Numbered from the stretch's first letter, positions 18,459 to 28,472 are shown. The stretch is 64,000 nucleotides of DNA from Alphaproteobacteria bacterium (GCA_021775965.1 JAJFGV010000105.1:49215-113214); one strand, 5' to 3'. The notes: generated by a model not told the origin, from the sequence alone. Numbers and translations are program-made.

Positions 18459-18851
18459 TCACGTAAACATGTTCAATTGCATTTTGGCAGTTTCAGACAT
18501 CATCGACGGATCCCAGGGTGGATCCCAGATAATCTCGACATCAACATCACCGACACCCTCAACAGTAAAAATAGCGCCCTGCACCCAGCCCGGCATTTCC
18601 TGCGCCACCGGACAACCCGGCGAAGTGAGCGTCATCTTCACATCAACATCAACCTTGCCGTCCTTACCGTCTTTGAAAGCGACCTTATAAATCAGACCAA
18701 GCTCGTAAACATTCACTGGAATCTCCGGATCATAAACTTCCTTTATGGCCGCTTTCACAGACGACCAAAGCTCATGCTCAACAGGCGCTTCGACATGAGA
18801 CGGCTCGGCGAGTTCATCATATTCGTCTTCATCGACGGCACTGTCGGTCAC
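18459..18851 (-). CDS. sufT: SUF system Fe-S assembly factor SufT (MIP18/DUF59)
   Basis: The MIP18-type domain is clear from DPEIPVNVYELGLIY (residues 41-55) and TSPGCP with Cys80, preceded by an acidic N-terminal tail of about 28 residues. SufT is an auxiliary factor in Fe-S maturation. The gene shares a 4-base overlap with sufS and lies 6 bp before sufA. Confidence 0.93.
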   Translation of the reverse strand: MTDSAVDEDEYDELAEPSHVEAPVEHELWSSVKAAIKEVYDPEIPVNVYELGLIYKVAFKDGKDGKVDVDVKMTLTSPGCPVAQEMPGWVQGAIFTVEGVGDVDVEIIWDPPWDPSMMSETAKMQLNMFT

Positions 18852-20098
18852 TGAAACATCTCCTTCACCTTATGCAGGCCTTCTACCAATTGATCTATAT
18901 CGTTTTTATTCGAATACAATCCCAGCGAAGCCCGCACGGTCGCATCCAGACCCAGTTTTTCCATTAACGGCATACAGCAATGATGGCCGGCGCGCACAGC
19001 AACACCGCACTGATCAAGGATCATGCCGATATCGGATGGATGCGTCCCATCGATGGTAAAAGACAAAATTCCAGCCTTGTCCGGCGCTGTGCCGTGAATG
19101 GTTAGACCATCAATCTCTTGCAATTTCTCTGTGCCATAGGCCAACAATTCCGCTTCATGCTCGGCAATACTCTCCATACCGATCCCGCTTACATAATCAA
19201 TCGCCGCGCCCAACCCGATCACCTCGACAATCGGCGGCGTCCCGGCTTCGAATTTATACGGCGCGGCCTTATAAGTGGTTTCATTAAATGTCACACGCTC
19301 AATCATGTCACCACCACCTTTATAAGGAGGCATGTCATTCAACAACTCTTCCTTGCCATACAAAACACCAATACCACTCGGGCCGTAGAGTTTATGCCCG
19401 GTGAACACATAGAAATCAGCATCCAGCTCTTGCATATTGATCGCGCTATGGGCAACGCCTTGCGATCCATCAACCAGCACCCGCATATCAGGATAGAAAT
19501 CCTTGGCTATCTCTATAATTTTTTTGACCGGGTTAACCGTACCGAGCGCATTCGATATATGCACAAAAGATACAAGCCTTGTCTTGTGGGTCAGCAGGCG
19601 CTCAAAAGCCTCTAAGTCAAGGATGCCGCGCTTATCAAAGGGAATAGTCTTGATTACAACACCAATGTCATCACGCAACATCTGCCATGGCACAATATTG
19701 GCGTGATGCTCCATCTCAGTAAGGATAATCTCATCGCCACGATTAAGAAATGTTTTGCCCCAGCTTTGTACAACAAGATTAATGCCTTCTGTCGCATTGC
19801 CAGTAAAAACGATATTCTTTTCCGACGGCGCACCGATAAAGCCAGCAACCTTACTTCGTACCGCTTCATAATCAGCCGTCAGATTTTGGGAAACTTCATA
19901 CAGGCCACGATGAATGTTCGAATAACCAGTCTTATAAACATTATTCATCGCATCAATTACGGTTTGCGGTTTTTGCGCGCTGGCACCACTGTCCAGAAAC
20001 GCCAAAGGCTTTCCATGCATCTGCGTTTGCAGCACAGGAAAATCATCGCGATATTTTGAAATATCGGCAGCCATCTCTATAACACGCTCAGCAGCCAT
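18848..20098 (-). CDS. sufS: Cysteine desulfurase SufS
   Basis: SufS is the PLP enzyme that takes sulfur from cysteine for cluster assembly. The PLP lysine is Lys236 (VFTGHKLYGPSG) and the persulfide cysteine is Cys374 (RAGHHCCMPLM), which marks the group II/SufS type. The start at 20098 has an AAGG seven bases upstream and overlaps sufD. The ATG at 20074 (MAADISKYRDDF) aligns better with the family N-terminus but has a weak ribosome site, so the start is uncertain by 8 codons. Confidence 0.95.
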   Translation of the reverse strand: MAAERVIEMAADISKYRDDFPVLQTQMHGKPLAFLDSGASAQKPQTVIDAMNNVYKTGYSNIHRGLYEVSQNLTADYEAVRSKVAGFIGAPSEKNIVFTGNATEGINLVVQSWGKTFLNRGDEIILTEMEHHANIVPWQMLRDDIGVVIKTIPFDKRGILDLEAFERLLTHKTRLVSFVHISNALGTVNPVKKIIEIAKDFYPDMRVLVDGSQGVAHSAINMQELDADFYVFTGHKLYGPSGIGVLYGKEELLNDMPPYKGGGDMIERVTFNETTYKAAPYKFEAGTPPIVEVIGLGAAIDYVSGIGMESIAEHEAELLAYGTEKLQEIDGLTIHGTAPDKAGILSFTIDGTHPSDIGMILDQCGVAVRAGHHCCMPLMEKLGLDATVRASLGLYSNKNDIDQLVEGLHKVKEMFQ

Positions 20099-21018
20099 GC
20101 ATCCGCCTTGCTTTTAATGGAGGCCCGCAACTCTTCATCCGCAATCTTGTCAGCCACTTCACTTACAAATGCCTGCACAATCAGCATTCGCGCCTCAGCC
20201 TCACTCAGCCCGCGTGAACGTAGATAAAACAGCGGCTCATCATCAAGTTGCCCACAAGTCGCGCCATGCGAACACTTCACATCATCGGCATAAATTTCCA
20301 ACTCCGGCTTGGTGTCCATTTCGGCTTGCTCAGATAAAAGCAAAGCATTGGACAGCTGATAACCATCCGTCTTTTGTGCAATCTGGTGAACATGCACCTT
20401 GCCCTGAAACACGCCACGCGCTTCATCGTCCAAAACGCTGCGGAAAAACTGGCTGGAATTGCAATGCGGCGCTTTGTGTTCAATAACAATCGTCGTATCA
20501 CCATGTTGTTTACCTTTCAGCAAATTCAAACCGCTTAAATCACATTCCGCATTTTTACCATTCAACACAGCATGCGTTTCATTCCGCACCAGCGAACCAT
20601 CCTGAATGATCGTAAAACCATGATAAGTAGAATCTTGTTCCTGGCTCAGTTGTGTGTTTAACGTCACAACGCCCTCATCTTCAATAATGCGATAATGATG
20701 GAGCTTCGCATTCGCGCCCAATGTAATATCGACCGCCATATTCTTCCAATACGCTCCCTGCCCCTCATGACGCTCGATAAGGGTCAATTCCGCGCCCTCC
20801 TCCAAAACCACTTTTAAAACAGGGCTATGCAGCATTCCATCCCGACCTGTGAACAGGATATCCTCCGTCTGTCCACCGGTTTGTCCACGGTTTTTGTGGA
20901 TAACAATTTCGGCCTCGTCCGGCGCGCGTGTAAGGCCGTCAGGAACAGCTTTGGGCAGATTGGTGTATTTCCACTCTTCCTGTTTCGGTGTTGGCAGATT
21001 GTCGGGTGATATAATCAT
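20077..21018 (-). CDS. sufD: Fe-S cluster scaffold subunit SufD
   Basis: SufD pairs with SufB in the SufBC2D scaffold and is needed for iron entry. At 313 residues it is shorter than E. coli SufD but keeps the beta-helix core and the C-terminal signature VKCSHGATCGQLDDEPLFYL followed by RSRGLSEAEARMLIVQAFV. The N-terminus EEWKYTNLPKAVP is also typical. It overlaps sufC by 4 bases. Confidence 0.94.
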   Translation of the reverse strand: MIISPDNLPTPKQEEWKYTNLPKAVPDGLTRAPDEAEIVIHKNRGQTGGQTEDILFTGRDGMLHSPVLKVVLEEGAELTLIERHEGQGAYWKNMAVDITLGANAKLHHYRIIEDEGVVTLNTQLSQEQDSTYHGFTIIQDGSLVRNETHAVLNGKNAECDLSGLNLLKGKQHGDTTIVIEHKAPHCNSSQFFRSVLDDEARGVFQGKVHVHQIAQKTDGYQLSNALLLSEQAEMDTKPELEIYADDVKCSHGATCGQLDDEPLFYLRSRGLSEAEARMLIVQAFVSEVADKIADEELRASIKSKADAWLLSVL

Positions 21019-21764
21019 GCCGCCGCTCCCGCATATTCGCCGTAGCCTTTCGCTTCGAGTTCTTTTGCCAAATCCGCCCCGCCGGTTTTAACAATTTTAC
21101 CGTTCGAAAGCACATGCACAACATCGGGCACAATGTAATCCAGTAAACGTTGGTAATGCGTAATCACAAGGAACGAACGATCAGGACCACGCAACGCATT
21201 CACCCCATCGGCAACAATTTTCAGCGCATCAATATCAAGGCCAGAATCTGTTTCATCGAGGACGCAGAATTTTGGCTCCAATATAGCCATCTGCAAAACT
21301 TCGTTACGCTTTTTCTCACCGCCAGAAAAACCAACATTGACCGCACGCTTCATCATATCCTCATTAATACCAAGCTCTTTGGTTTTGGATTTAATCAACT
21401 TTAAAAGCCCAAGCGCATCCAGTTCGTCTTCACCACGTTGCTTACGAATAGCGTTCAAAGACGTCTTCAAAAACGCACTCATATTGACGCCGGGAATTTC
21501 GACCGGGTACTGAAACGCAAGGAATACACCGGCTGCAGCCCGTTCTTCCGGCTCCATCTCCAGCAAATCCTGCCCGTTCATTTCAATCGAGCCTTTGGTC
21601 ACTTCATAACCATCCCGCCCGGCCAGCACATAAGACAGCGTGCTCTTGCCCGAACCGTTCGGCCCCATAATCGCATGCACCTTGCCAGCCTCGATCTCCA
21701 GATCAATGCCCTTCAAAATGTCTTTGCCGTCAATCGACGCGTGTAGGTTTTTAATTTTTATCAT
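21015..21764 (-). CDS. sufC: Fe-S assembly ATPase SufC
   Basis: SufC is the ABC-type ATPase of SufBC2D. Walker A is GPNGSGKSTLSYVLAG, the signature is SGGEKKRNEVLQM, and Walker B is FCVLDETDSGLDIDAL. The start at 21764 (MIKIKNLHAS) gives the usual 250 residues or so; the in-frame start at 21824 would add 20 residues not found in the family. The ribosome site is weak (AGAGAG). Two membrane-protein genes separate it from sufB. Confidence 0.95.
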   Translation of the reverse strand: MIKIKNLHASIDGKDILKGIDLEIEAGKVHAIMGPNGSGKSTLSYVLAGRDGYEVTKGSIEMNGQDLLEMEPEERAAAGVFLAFQYPVEIPGVNMSAFLKTSLNAIRKQRGEDELDALGLLKLIKSKTKELGINEDMMKRAVNVGFSGGEKKRNEVLQMAILEPKFCVLDETDSGLDIDALKIVADGVNALRGPDRSFLVITHYQRLLDYIVPDVVHVLSNGKIVKTGGADLAKELEAKGYGEYAGAAA

Positions 21765-21774
21765 TCTTTTCTCT

Positions 21775-21942
21775 CTAACCAAATAAACTGGCAATCCCGG
21801 ACAACAGGACCACTCCAAAAGCAAAGTAACAAAACCAAATCATAGACTTTACAGGATTGTCTAATACAAATTTTACAATACCCAACTCACCCCAGGTTGC
21901 TGCGTTAAGAAACTTATCGAATGATTTAGGTAACTTTCTCAA
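21775..21942 (-). CDS. Small single-span membrane protein with TTG start, inside the suf operon
   Basis: A 55-residue frame starts with TTG at 21942 and has TAGGG about 8 bases upstream, overlapping the end of the preceding membrane-protein gene. The N-terminal half is amphipathic and basic (RKLPKSFDKFLNAATWGEL). The C-terminal half is a transmembrane helix (SMIWFCYFAFGVVLLSGIA). The stop lies 10 bp before the sufC start. It fills an otherwise unexplained gap in the operon. No homologue is known to me. Confidence 0.5.
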   Translation of the reverse strand: MRKLPKSFDKFLNAATWGELGIVKFVLDNPVKSMIWFCYFAFGVVLLSGIASLFG

Positions 21943-21952
21943 TATTTACGCC

Positions 21953-22333
21953 CTACAAAACCAACAACGCCAGACCGAGGGCAATCCCTGACAACCCATC
22001 CAGCCACAACCATTTCTTCACAAATTCTTTTCTGAGCAATCCCTGGATCAGGCTTGGCTTCATCAGTAACACCAGCGATTTCAAAAGCGCCAGATAGCCA
22101 ATCACCATCAGCACAATAGAACCCAAACTCTCCCAGTTGTCGTAGAAAAAAATAATGAACAACGCGATCGGCAAAATCAAAATGCCCATCACCAAACTAA
22201 GCGCATCGTTATCGACAAACAGGGCAATAAATTCTTCCCAAGTGTTCTTTGCAAAAAAACACGAAACGCCGAGCACCAAATAAAACGCACCAAAGAACAG
22301 TAGAAACTGATCATCCGTTATCAAATCAAACAT
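21953..22333 (-). CDS. Integral membrane protein between sufB and sufC
   Basis: The start at 22333 has a strong AAAGGGG site 5-6 bases upstream; the longer frame to 22360 lacks one. The 126-residue product has about four hydrophobic segments, including FLLFFGAFYLVLGVSCFFA, ALSLVMGILILPIALFIIFF and LSGIALGLALLVL. No family is recognised. Its location inside the suf operon suggests cotranscription, but a role in Fe-S assembly is not shown. Confidence 0.8.
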   Translation of the reverse strand: MFDLITDDQFLLFFGAFYLVLGVSCFFAKNTWEEFIALFVDNDALSLVMGILILPIALFIIFFYDNWESLGSIVLMVIGYLALLKSLVLLMKPSLIQGLLRKEFVKKWLWLDGLSGIALGLALLVL

Positions 22334-22372
22334 GTCTTTCCCCTTTAATAGTTTCCTCACACAATAACAACA

Positions 22373-23827
22373 CTAGCCTACACTACCTTCTAAGCTAATC
22401 CCAATCAGCTTCTGCGCCTCGACGGCAAACTCCATCGGCAAATGCTGCATGACCTCACGCGCAAAACCGTTGACAATAAGCGCAATGGCTTCTTCCGGGC
22501 CAATCCCGCGTTGACGGCAGTATAAGAGCTGATCCTCTGAAATCTTGGATGTCGTCGCCTCATGCTCAAGATTGGCGGATTTATTACGGCTCTCAATATA
22601 CGGTACGGTATGCGCACCACACTGATCACCAATCAAAAGACTGTCGCACTGCGTAAAGTTCCGCGCGTTATCAGCCTTCGGCATAATTTTGACCAGACCG
22701 CGATAAGTGTTATCGGCTTTGCCGGCGCTAATCCCCTTGGAGATAATCCGGCTTTTAGTGTTCTTGCCGATATGAATCATTTTTGTGCCGGTGTCTGCCT
22801 GCTGCGCGGCGTTGGTAATCGCTACGGAATAAAACTCACCCTGCGAATTGTCACCTTTCAAAATACAGCTCGGATATTTCCAGGTAATCGCCGATCCTGT
22901 TTCAACCTGCGTCCAGCTAATCTTGGAATTATCGCCCTCACAAAGCCCGCGCTTGGTCACAAAATTGTATATTCCACCCTTGCCGTCCTCATCACCGGGA
23001 TACCAATTCTGCACCGTCGAATATTTAATTTCCGCATCCTCATGGGCAATCAACTCAACCACAGCGGCGTGTAACTGGCGCTCATCGCGCATCGGCGCGG
23101 TGCAGCCTTCGAGGTACGACACATACGCGCCCTTATCGGCAATAATCAGCGTTCGTTCAAACTGACCAGTATTCAGCTCATTAATCCGAAAATATGTGCT
23201 GAGTTCCATCGGGCAACGTACACCGGGCGGAATATAAACAAAGCTGCCATCGGTAAACACCGCGCTATTCAAACACGCATGTTTGTTGTCGCTATAGGGC
23301 ACAATCGAACCCATATATTTTTGCACCAATTCGGGATGTTTCTGCACCGCTTCACTGATCGAACAAAAAATAACACCAACTTTGGCCAGCTCTTCTTTAA
23401 ACGTCGTCGCAACAGATACAGAGTCAAACACGACATCAACCGCAACACCCGCCAGCATTTCCTGCTCGCGCAACGGAATACCCAGCTTCTTATATGTCTC
23501 AATCAATTTTGGATCGACATCGTCAAGGCTCTTCGGTCCATCCTCCATGGATTTTGGCGCGGCATAGTAATAAGCGTCCTGATAATCAATCTTTGGAAAA
23601 TCAACCTTCGCCCATTTCGGCTCAGGCATATCCTGCCACATGCGAAACGCCTTCAAACGCCACTCCAGCAACCATTTCGGTTCTTCCTTCTTGGCTGAAA
23701 TAAAGCGCACGATATCTTCGTTAAGCCCCTTTGGCGCCTTCTCCGTTTCAATATCAGTGACGAACCCGGCCTCATATTTGCCGCTGAGCTCTTCAACCTG
23801 TGCAATGGTTTCATCTGAAATACTCAT
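22373..23827 (-). CDS. sufB: Fe-S cluster scaffold subunit SufB
   Basis: SufB carries the nascent cluster on the SufBC2D scaffold. Conserved segments include [53 protein letters not shown] and the C-terminal [20 protein letters not shown]. The length of 484 fits the family. The start ATG overlaps the TGA of the regulator gene by 4 bases, so regulator and sufB are coupled. Confidence 0.97.
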   Translation of the reverse strand: MSISDETIAQVEELSGKYEAGFVTDIETEKAPKGLNEDIVRFISAKKEEPKWLLEWRLKAFRMWQDMPEPKWAKVDFPKIDYQDAYYYAAPKSMEDGPKSLDDVDPKLIETYKKLGIPLREQEMLAGVAVDVVFDSVSVATTFKEELAKVGVIFCSISEAVQKHPELVQKYMGSIVPYSDNKHACLNSAVFTDGSFVYIPPGVRCPMELSTYFRINELNTGQFERTLIIADKGAYVSYLEGCTAPMRDERQLHAAVVELIAHEDAEIKYSTVQNWYPGDEDGKGGIYNFVTKRGLCEGDNSKISWTQVETGSAITWKYPSCILKGDNSQGEFYSVAITNAAQQADTGTKMIHIGKNTKSRIISKGISAGKADNTYRGLVKIMPKADNARNFTQCDSLLIGDQCGAHTVPYIESRNKSANLEHEATTSKISEDQLLYCRQRGIGPEEAIALIVNGFAREVMQHLPMEFAVEAQKLIGISLEGSVG

Positions 23828-24225
23828 GATGTCATGTCCGCCAGGGTTACGTTTTCAAGCGCACTGTGCAGGGCTACATTCACCGGGTTCCAGCGCCCCT
23901 TAACCGCACAGCACCCTTCATAATCACAAGATCCCGTTGCGCCATCGACACAAGATGTCACGGCAATTGGCCCATCCACTGCTTTTACAATTTCTGCAAT
24001 ACTGATATTGCCGATTGGCTTATCCAGAGAATATCCACCCCCGGCCCCGCGAATAGATTTTACGATATTGTCCTTTGCCAGCAATTTAAGAACCTTGGCA
24101 ACAGTCGGCTCTGGCAATTTCGTTTTGTCAGCCAGCGCCGCGGCACTTAGCAAAGCGTCATCACTTCTGGTGAAGGCCACCAAAACGACAACGGCATAAT
24201 CGGCAAGACGTGAAACTTTAATCAT
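23824..24225 (-). CDS. Rrf2-family Fe-S assembly regulator (SufR/IscR-like)
   Basis: The 133-residue protein has the Rrf2 winged helix ([12 protein letters not shown], then [21 protein letters not shown], then [12 protein letters not shown]) and a C-terminal cysteine cluster, Cys92, Cys100, Cys105 and Cys106, able to bind an Fe-S cluster as in IscR. It heads the suf operon, so it likely senses cluster status and regulates its own operon. I could not identify its operator in the 180-bp upstream region. Confidence 0.92.
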   Translation of the reverse strand: MIKVSRLADYAVVVLVAFTRSDDALLSAAALADKTKLPEPTVAKVLKLLAKDNIVKSIRGAGGGYSLDKPIGNISIAEIVKAVDGPIAVTSCVDGATGSCDYEGCCAVKGRWNPVNVALHSALENVTLADMTS

Positions 24226-24406
24226 AATCGTTTAAACCCAATAAAACGGACTAAAAATGTACCTATTAAATGTCACTTTAACGCTTTGATTTCAAGCGAA
24301 AACATCAAATAGTATAAAAACAGTACTCTTTATTATACCGTAAATACAGACCTTCGCAAAACACACCCCTTATGTTATGGTTTATAGTCCTGATTCATAA
24401 GGCCTT
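24226..24406. promoter_or_regulatory. Divergent regulatory region between the suf operon and 24407 gene
   Basis: This AT-rich 181-bp region separates two divergent units. On the plus strand TTCGCA (24353), 17 bp, then TATGGT is a weak promoter candidate for the downstream gene. On the minus strand TATAAT-like and TTGAAA elements are present but not in convincing spacing. No clear IscR or Irr box is recognised. Confidence 0.35.
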
Positions 24407-26674
24407 ATGATGAAACTGCATACATATATACCCGTTTACTCCTTGACTTTGCTGCTCAGTGCCGCATTGCTGTTTTCCGTACAACCAATGTTTTCCAAGA
24501 TGGTCCTGCCTTTGCTCGGCGGCACGCCGCAGGTCTGGAACACCGCGATGCTGTTTTTTCAGATCATGTTGCTCGGCGGTTATGCCTATGCCCATGGCAC
24601 AACAAAATTTTTAGGCATCAGAGCGCAAGCTATTTTGCATTTGATATTGCTCTGCATTTTTACAATTGCTCTACCGATTGCCATTCCCGATGGCTGGCAG
24701 CCCCCGGTCGACAAAGACCCGACACTTTGGCAGCTCAGCCTTATGAGCATCACGATCGGCGGCCCATTTTTTGTTCTTGCCGGCAGCGCGCCAATGCTGC
24801 AACGCTGGTTCGCCGCCACAAATCACAAAGATGCCGACAACCCCTACTTCCTGTATGGTGCCAGCAATCTCGGATCCATGACCGCTCTGCTAAGCTATCC
24901 CTTTATTATTGAACCTTTGCTTAACTTGCCTGAGCAATCTGGTATATGGACAGGAGGCTATATTGGCCTGATAGCGCTAACGTTAATAGCAACCATTCTG
25001 GTCTGGAAACATGGTGATAAAAAGAGCATACAAAACAAGATCCCCACCACTGATAGCGACCCCATAACCTGGTCCAGACGATTACTCTGGATTCTTCTGG
25101 CCTTTATTCCGTCCTCCCTAATGCTGGGCGTGACCACCTATATAACCACCGATATTGCTGCCGTGCCTCTGCTCTGGATTATACCTCTGGCGTTATATGT
25201 TGGAACATTCATCATTGCCTTTGCCCGCAAACCTCTTGTTCCGCTTAATCTTGTTACCTTCGTACAGGGCATCCTGATCATTGCTTTTATTTTGGTTATA
25301 ATAGCACTTCATCCGCCCCCCGCCGTACTTATAGCGCTCCATATAACGCTCTTTTTCTTTTGCACGCTTGCGTGTCACATGGAACTAGCCACCTCGCGCC
25401 CCACAGCCAGGCACCTGACAGAGTTTTATTTGCTCATGTCATTTGGTGGCGCACTGGGCGGAATGTTTAATGCCCTGTTCGCACCAAACTTCTTAATCGT
25501 CCCTCTTGAATATGGCATGGCCCTGGCGGCGGCCTGTTTTATGCGCTTTGCCTCGCGGCCAAACCAGGGGAAGTTGCAATACTCTATAAAAGATATCGCC
25601 ATTGCCCTGATAGCCATGGCTGCCACAACCATTATTCTAAACGTCGAGGAGAATAAAAACATTGCAGTGATCATGGTGATAATCATCATAATCTGCTTGA
25701 ACTTTCTACTCGACAAGCGCTGGTTATTTGCAATTACGGTTGGCTTTATACTTTTACTTTATCCGCCTGGTTATTCTCTGGGTGGCCTTAAGTACAAAGC
25801 TCTGGTGCATCAGGACCGCAGCTTCTTCGGACTGATTAGAATTCTTGATATACATTCCAATCAACGTGTTCTCCTGCATGGAATAACAAATCACGGGACA
25901 CAAAGCCTGGATGAGGAATACAGATTAACACCTTTATCCTATTATGGTCCCGGGAGTCCCTTACAAGACGCGTTCACTGTTCTTAATGACCGCAAGGCAG
26001 GCCCACAAAACGTTGCTATTGTAGGCTTGGGAATTGGTGTAACAGCCTGTTACACAAAGAAAGAGCGACACTTTGATTATTACGAAATAGATCCGGACGT
26101 CGTCCGCATTGCTGAAAATCCCGAGTATTTCACTTTTCTGTCTGACTGCGGCAGCCCGTACAAGGTTATTCTGGGTGATGGGCGCCTAACCTTGAAAAAT
26201 GCACCAGACAATCACTACGATCTTATTGTACTTGACGCTTTCAGTTCCGACAACATTCCGGCTCATCTTCTAACGCTTGAGGCAACGCAGCTCTACCTAC
26301 AAAAACTTAATCCAGATGGCGCCCTTGTCGTTCATATTTCAAATCACTTCCTTGATCTTGAACCGGTTCTTACCCAAACCAGCAAAAAAATTGGTATTCA
26401 AGGCTACGCGCGCGTCGTCAACGCACAATTTGTTCCAGGAACAGATATTGCAACATATCCTTCCCACTATTTTATGATTTCAAAAAACCCTGCGCTTGTA
26501 AACCAGTTTAAAGATCTGGGCTGGAGCAAAGCCAGATCCCGTGAAGGTGTGAAACTATGGACGGATCAATTCTCTAATATTATCAGCGTCTTTGGCAACA
26601 AAATCGGACAAGCACGGTATGATGAATTGCCACCAATTGAAGAACGGGAGCGGGAACAGGAAGAAAAACAATAA
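24407..26674 (+). CDS. Fused multi-spanning membrane / spermidine synthase-like protein
   Basis: The N-terminal 430 residues or so contain many hydrophobic helices, opening with the signature of the fused MFS/spermidine synthase family (SAALLFSVQPMFSKMVLPLL, then GGTPQVWNTAMLFFQ). The C-terminal 280 residues or so are an aminopropyltransferase/methyltransferase-like Rossmann domain with VAIVGLGIGVTACY, YYEIDPDVV, ILGDGRLTL and LIVLDAFSSDNIPAHLLT. The family is widespread, but its substrate is not established, so polyamine synthesis is only a possibility. AAGG precedes two tandem ATGs, and the start may be 24410. Confidence 0.88.
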   Translation: MMKLHTYIPVYSLTLLLSAALLFSVQPMFSKMVLPLLGGTPQVWNTAMLFFQIMLLGGYAYAHGTTKFLGIRAQAILHLILLCIFTIALPIAIPDGWQPPVDKDPTLWQLSLMSITIGGPFFVLAGSAPMLQRWFAATNHKDADNPYFLYGASNLGSMTALLSYPFIIEPLLNLPEQSGIWTGGYIGLIALTLIATILVWKHGDKKSIQNKIPTTDSDPITWSRRLLWILLAFIPSSLMLGVTTYITTDIAAVPLLWIIPLALYVGTFIIAFARKPLVPLNLVTFVQGILIIAFILVIIALHPPPAVLIALHITLFFFCTLACHMELATSRPTARHLTEFYLLMSFGGALGGMFNALFAPNFLIVPLEYGMALAAACFMRFASRPNQGKLQYSIKDIAIALIAMAATTIILNVEENKNIAVIMVIIIIICLNFLLDKRWLFAITVGFILLLYPPGYSLGGLKYKALVHQDRSFFGLIRILDIHSNQRVLLHGITNHGTQSLDEEYRLTPLSYYGPGSPLQDAFTVLNDRKAGPQNVAIVGLGIGVTACYTKKERHFDYYEIDPDVVRIAENPEYFTFLSDCGSPYKVILGDGRLTLKNAPDNHYDLIVLDAFSSDNIPAHLLTLEATQLYLQKLNPDGALVVHISNHFLDLEPVLTQTSKKIGIQGYARVVNAQFVPGTDIATYPSHYFMISKNPALVNQFKDLGWSKARSREGVKLWTDQFSNIISVFGNKIGQARYDELPPIEEREREQEEKQ

Positions 26675-26710
26675 ATCTCTTAATAAAATATAAAACCAAC
26701 TGTTGTAGAC

Positions 26711-26740
26711 TTGAGTATAGAGTATTGAATTTTTTATATT
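26711..26740 (+). promoter_or_regulatory. Putative promoter of the 49-residue protein gene
   Basis: TTGAGT (26711-26716), 18 bp, then TATATT (26735-26740), just before a short coding region. Confidence 0.5.
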
Positions 26741-26758
26741 AAACGTAAAGGTATGATT

Positions 26759-26908
26759 ATGACACTAAAACTAGGGCCAGATTTCCTTCAGGCATCGCAA
26801 GAAGTTAGCGCTTTGATTCTAAACAAAGGCATAGAAGGCGTTTCACTGGCTTACTTCCCTGGGACTGGCAATGAAGGTGTGAGCCATCTAGAAAAAAAAC
26901 CTATTTAG
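26759..26908 (+). CDS. 49-residue hypothetical protein
   Basis: The frame from the ATG at 26759 (AAAGG seven bases upstream; another ATG at 26753 is closer to the site) encodes 49 residues beginning TLKLGPDFLQ and ending HLEKKPI. The product is mildly amphipathic with no known domain. It has its own promoter-like sequence and its last 8 bases overlap the convergent prfC stop. Too short for firm coding statistics. Confidence 0.45.
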   Translation: MTLKLGPDFLQASQEVSALILNKGIEGVSLAYFPGTGNEGVSHLEKKPI

Positions 26909-28472
26909 TCGCCACAAAATTAATTCCCACATTTTTCTCCATCGCATCCGTGAGATGCCAGTCATTACGCGCAAGAAAAACCGGATCACCATCATGGTCA
27001 TTGGCAATCGCGCTTTGATTTGAATCGACAAACGCTTTCAAAACTTTCGGATCTTCCGCCTGTAACCAACGCGCCGTATAAAGCGCAGTCTGTTCAAATT
27101 TCACAGGAATTTCGTACTCTGTCCTGATCCGATCCGCCAACACATCAAACTGCAACGCCCCAACCACACCGACAATCCAGTCCGCATCCATCACCGGTTT
27201 AAATACCCGCGCAGCACCCTCTTCGGCCAGTTGCTCCAGCGCCTTGCCCAAATGCTTGGCCTTCAGCGGGTCCATGGGCCGGGCGCGCTGCATCAACTCC
27301 GGCGCAAAAGACGGGATGTCGGAAAAAATTAAATCCTCCCCTTCGGTTAAACCATCACCAATGCGCAAACCACCATAATTTGGTAAGCCGATAATATCGC
27401 CAGGGAACGCCTCTTCTGCCATTTCACGATCACGAGCCAGAAAAAGCTGCGGCGAATGAATGGTCAAATTCTTACCCGAACGTATATGCTTAAGCTTCAT
27501 TCCCTTTTTAAAGCGCCCCGAACATATCCGCACAAAAGCCATGCGATCGCGGTGCTTCGGGTCCATATTGGCCTGAATTTTAAACACAAACGCCGTGACT
27601 TTGTTTTCATCCGGTTTGATATCCCGGCTTTGCGTTTTTTGCGTGCGCGGCGGCGGCGCGTATGTTCCAATGCCGCTCAGCAATTCCCGCACACCAAAAT
27701 TATTCACCGCCGAGCCAAAATACACCGGCGTTAAATGCCCCTCCAGAAAAGCCTGCTCATCATAGGGTTTACAAACACCGCGAACCATTTCGACATCTTC
27801 GCGCAATTTGGCCGCCTGATCCGCCGGCAGCAATTCATCAATTTTTGGATCATCCAGACCGGAACAGGAAACCCCCTCCTCCAGCGCCTCACCCTTGCTA
27901 CGGCCAAACAAAATGAGTTGATCATTGATCAAGTCATAACAACCCTTGAAATCACGACCCATGCCAATCGGCCAACTGGCGGGCGTCACATCAAGCGCCA
28001 GCTTTTGCTCAATTTCATCAAGCAAATCAAACGGGTCCTGGCCATCGCGGTCCATCTTGTTGATAAACGTGATAATCGGCATATCGCGCAAACGGCACAC
28101 CTCGAACAATTTGAGCGTCTGTTTTTCAATCCCTTTGGCACAATCCAGCACCATGATCGCGCTATCGACAGCCGTCAAAACGCGATACGTGTCTTCGGAG
28201 AAATCCTCGTGGCCCGGCGTATCGAGAAGGTTATAGGTGATCCCACCATTTTCAAATGTCATCACAGATGAAGCCACGGAAATCCCCCGCTCCTGCTCGA
28301 CCTTCATCCAGTCAGAGCGCGCACGACGGCGATCACCCTTGGCCTTGACCATACCGGCAAGCTGGATCGCACCACCAAAAAGCAAGAGCTTCTCCGTCAG
28401 CGTCGTCTTCCCGGCATCCGGATGCGAGATAATCGCAAAGGTCCGACGTTTTTCGATGATGTCTTCGTTCAT
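26901..28472 (-). CDS. prfC: Peptide chain release factor 3
   Basis: RF3 is the GTPase that recycles RF1/RF2 from the terminating ribosome. G1 is SHPDAGKT (16-23), with RARSDWMKVEQERGISV as switch I, DTPGHEDF as G3 and NKMD as G4. The C-terminal domains contain GVVGALQFDVLADR. The length of 523 is typical. It shares 4 bases with the upstream DUF1491 gene and appears to be the last gene of a fur-led unit. Confidence 0.97.
   Translation of the reverse strand: MNEDIIEKRRTFAIISHPDAGKTTLTEKLLLFGGAIQLAGMVKAKGDRRRARSDWMKVEQERGISVASSVMTFENGGITYNLLDTPGHEDFSEDTYRVLTAVDSAIMVLDCAKGIEKQTLKLFEVCRLRDMPIITFINKMDRDGQDPFDLLDEIEQKLALDVTPASWPIGMGRDFKGCYDLINDQLILFGRSKGEALEEGVSCSGLDDPKIDELLPADQAAKLREDVEMVRGVCKPYDEQAFLEGHLTPVYFGSAVNNFGVRELLSGIGTYAPPPRTQKTQSRDIKPDENKVTAFVFKIQANMDPKHRDRMAFVRICSGRFKKGMKLKHIRSGKNLTIHSPQLFLARDREMAEEAFPGDIIGLPNYGGLRIGDGLTEGEDLIFSDIPSFAPELMQRARPMDPLKAKHLGKALEQLAEEGAARVFKPVMDADWIVGVVGALQFDVLADRIRTEYEIPVKFEQTALYTARWLQAEDPKVLKAFVDSNQSAIANDHDGDPVFLARNDWHLTDAMEKNVGINFVATK

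Noticed and set aside
18102..18854. 250-codon frame opposite sufA and sufT
   Set aside because: It spans two well-identified genes and their junction on the other strand, so it is a shadow.
24407..26674. Naming this gene speE (spermidine synthase)
   Set aside because: The Rossmann domain is only synthase-like and is fused to a large membrane domain. The substrate of this fusion family is not known to me.
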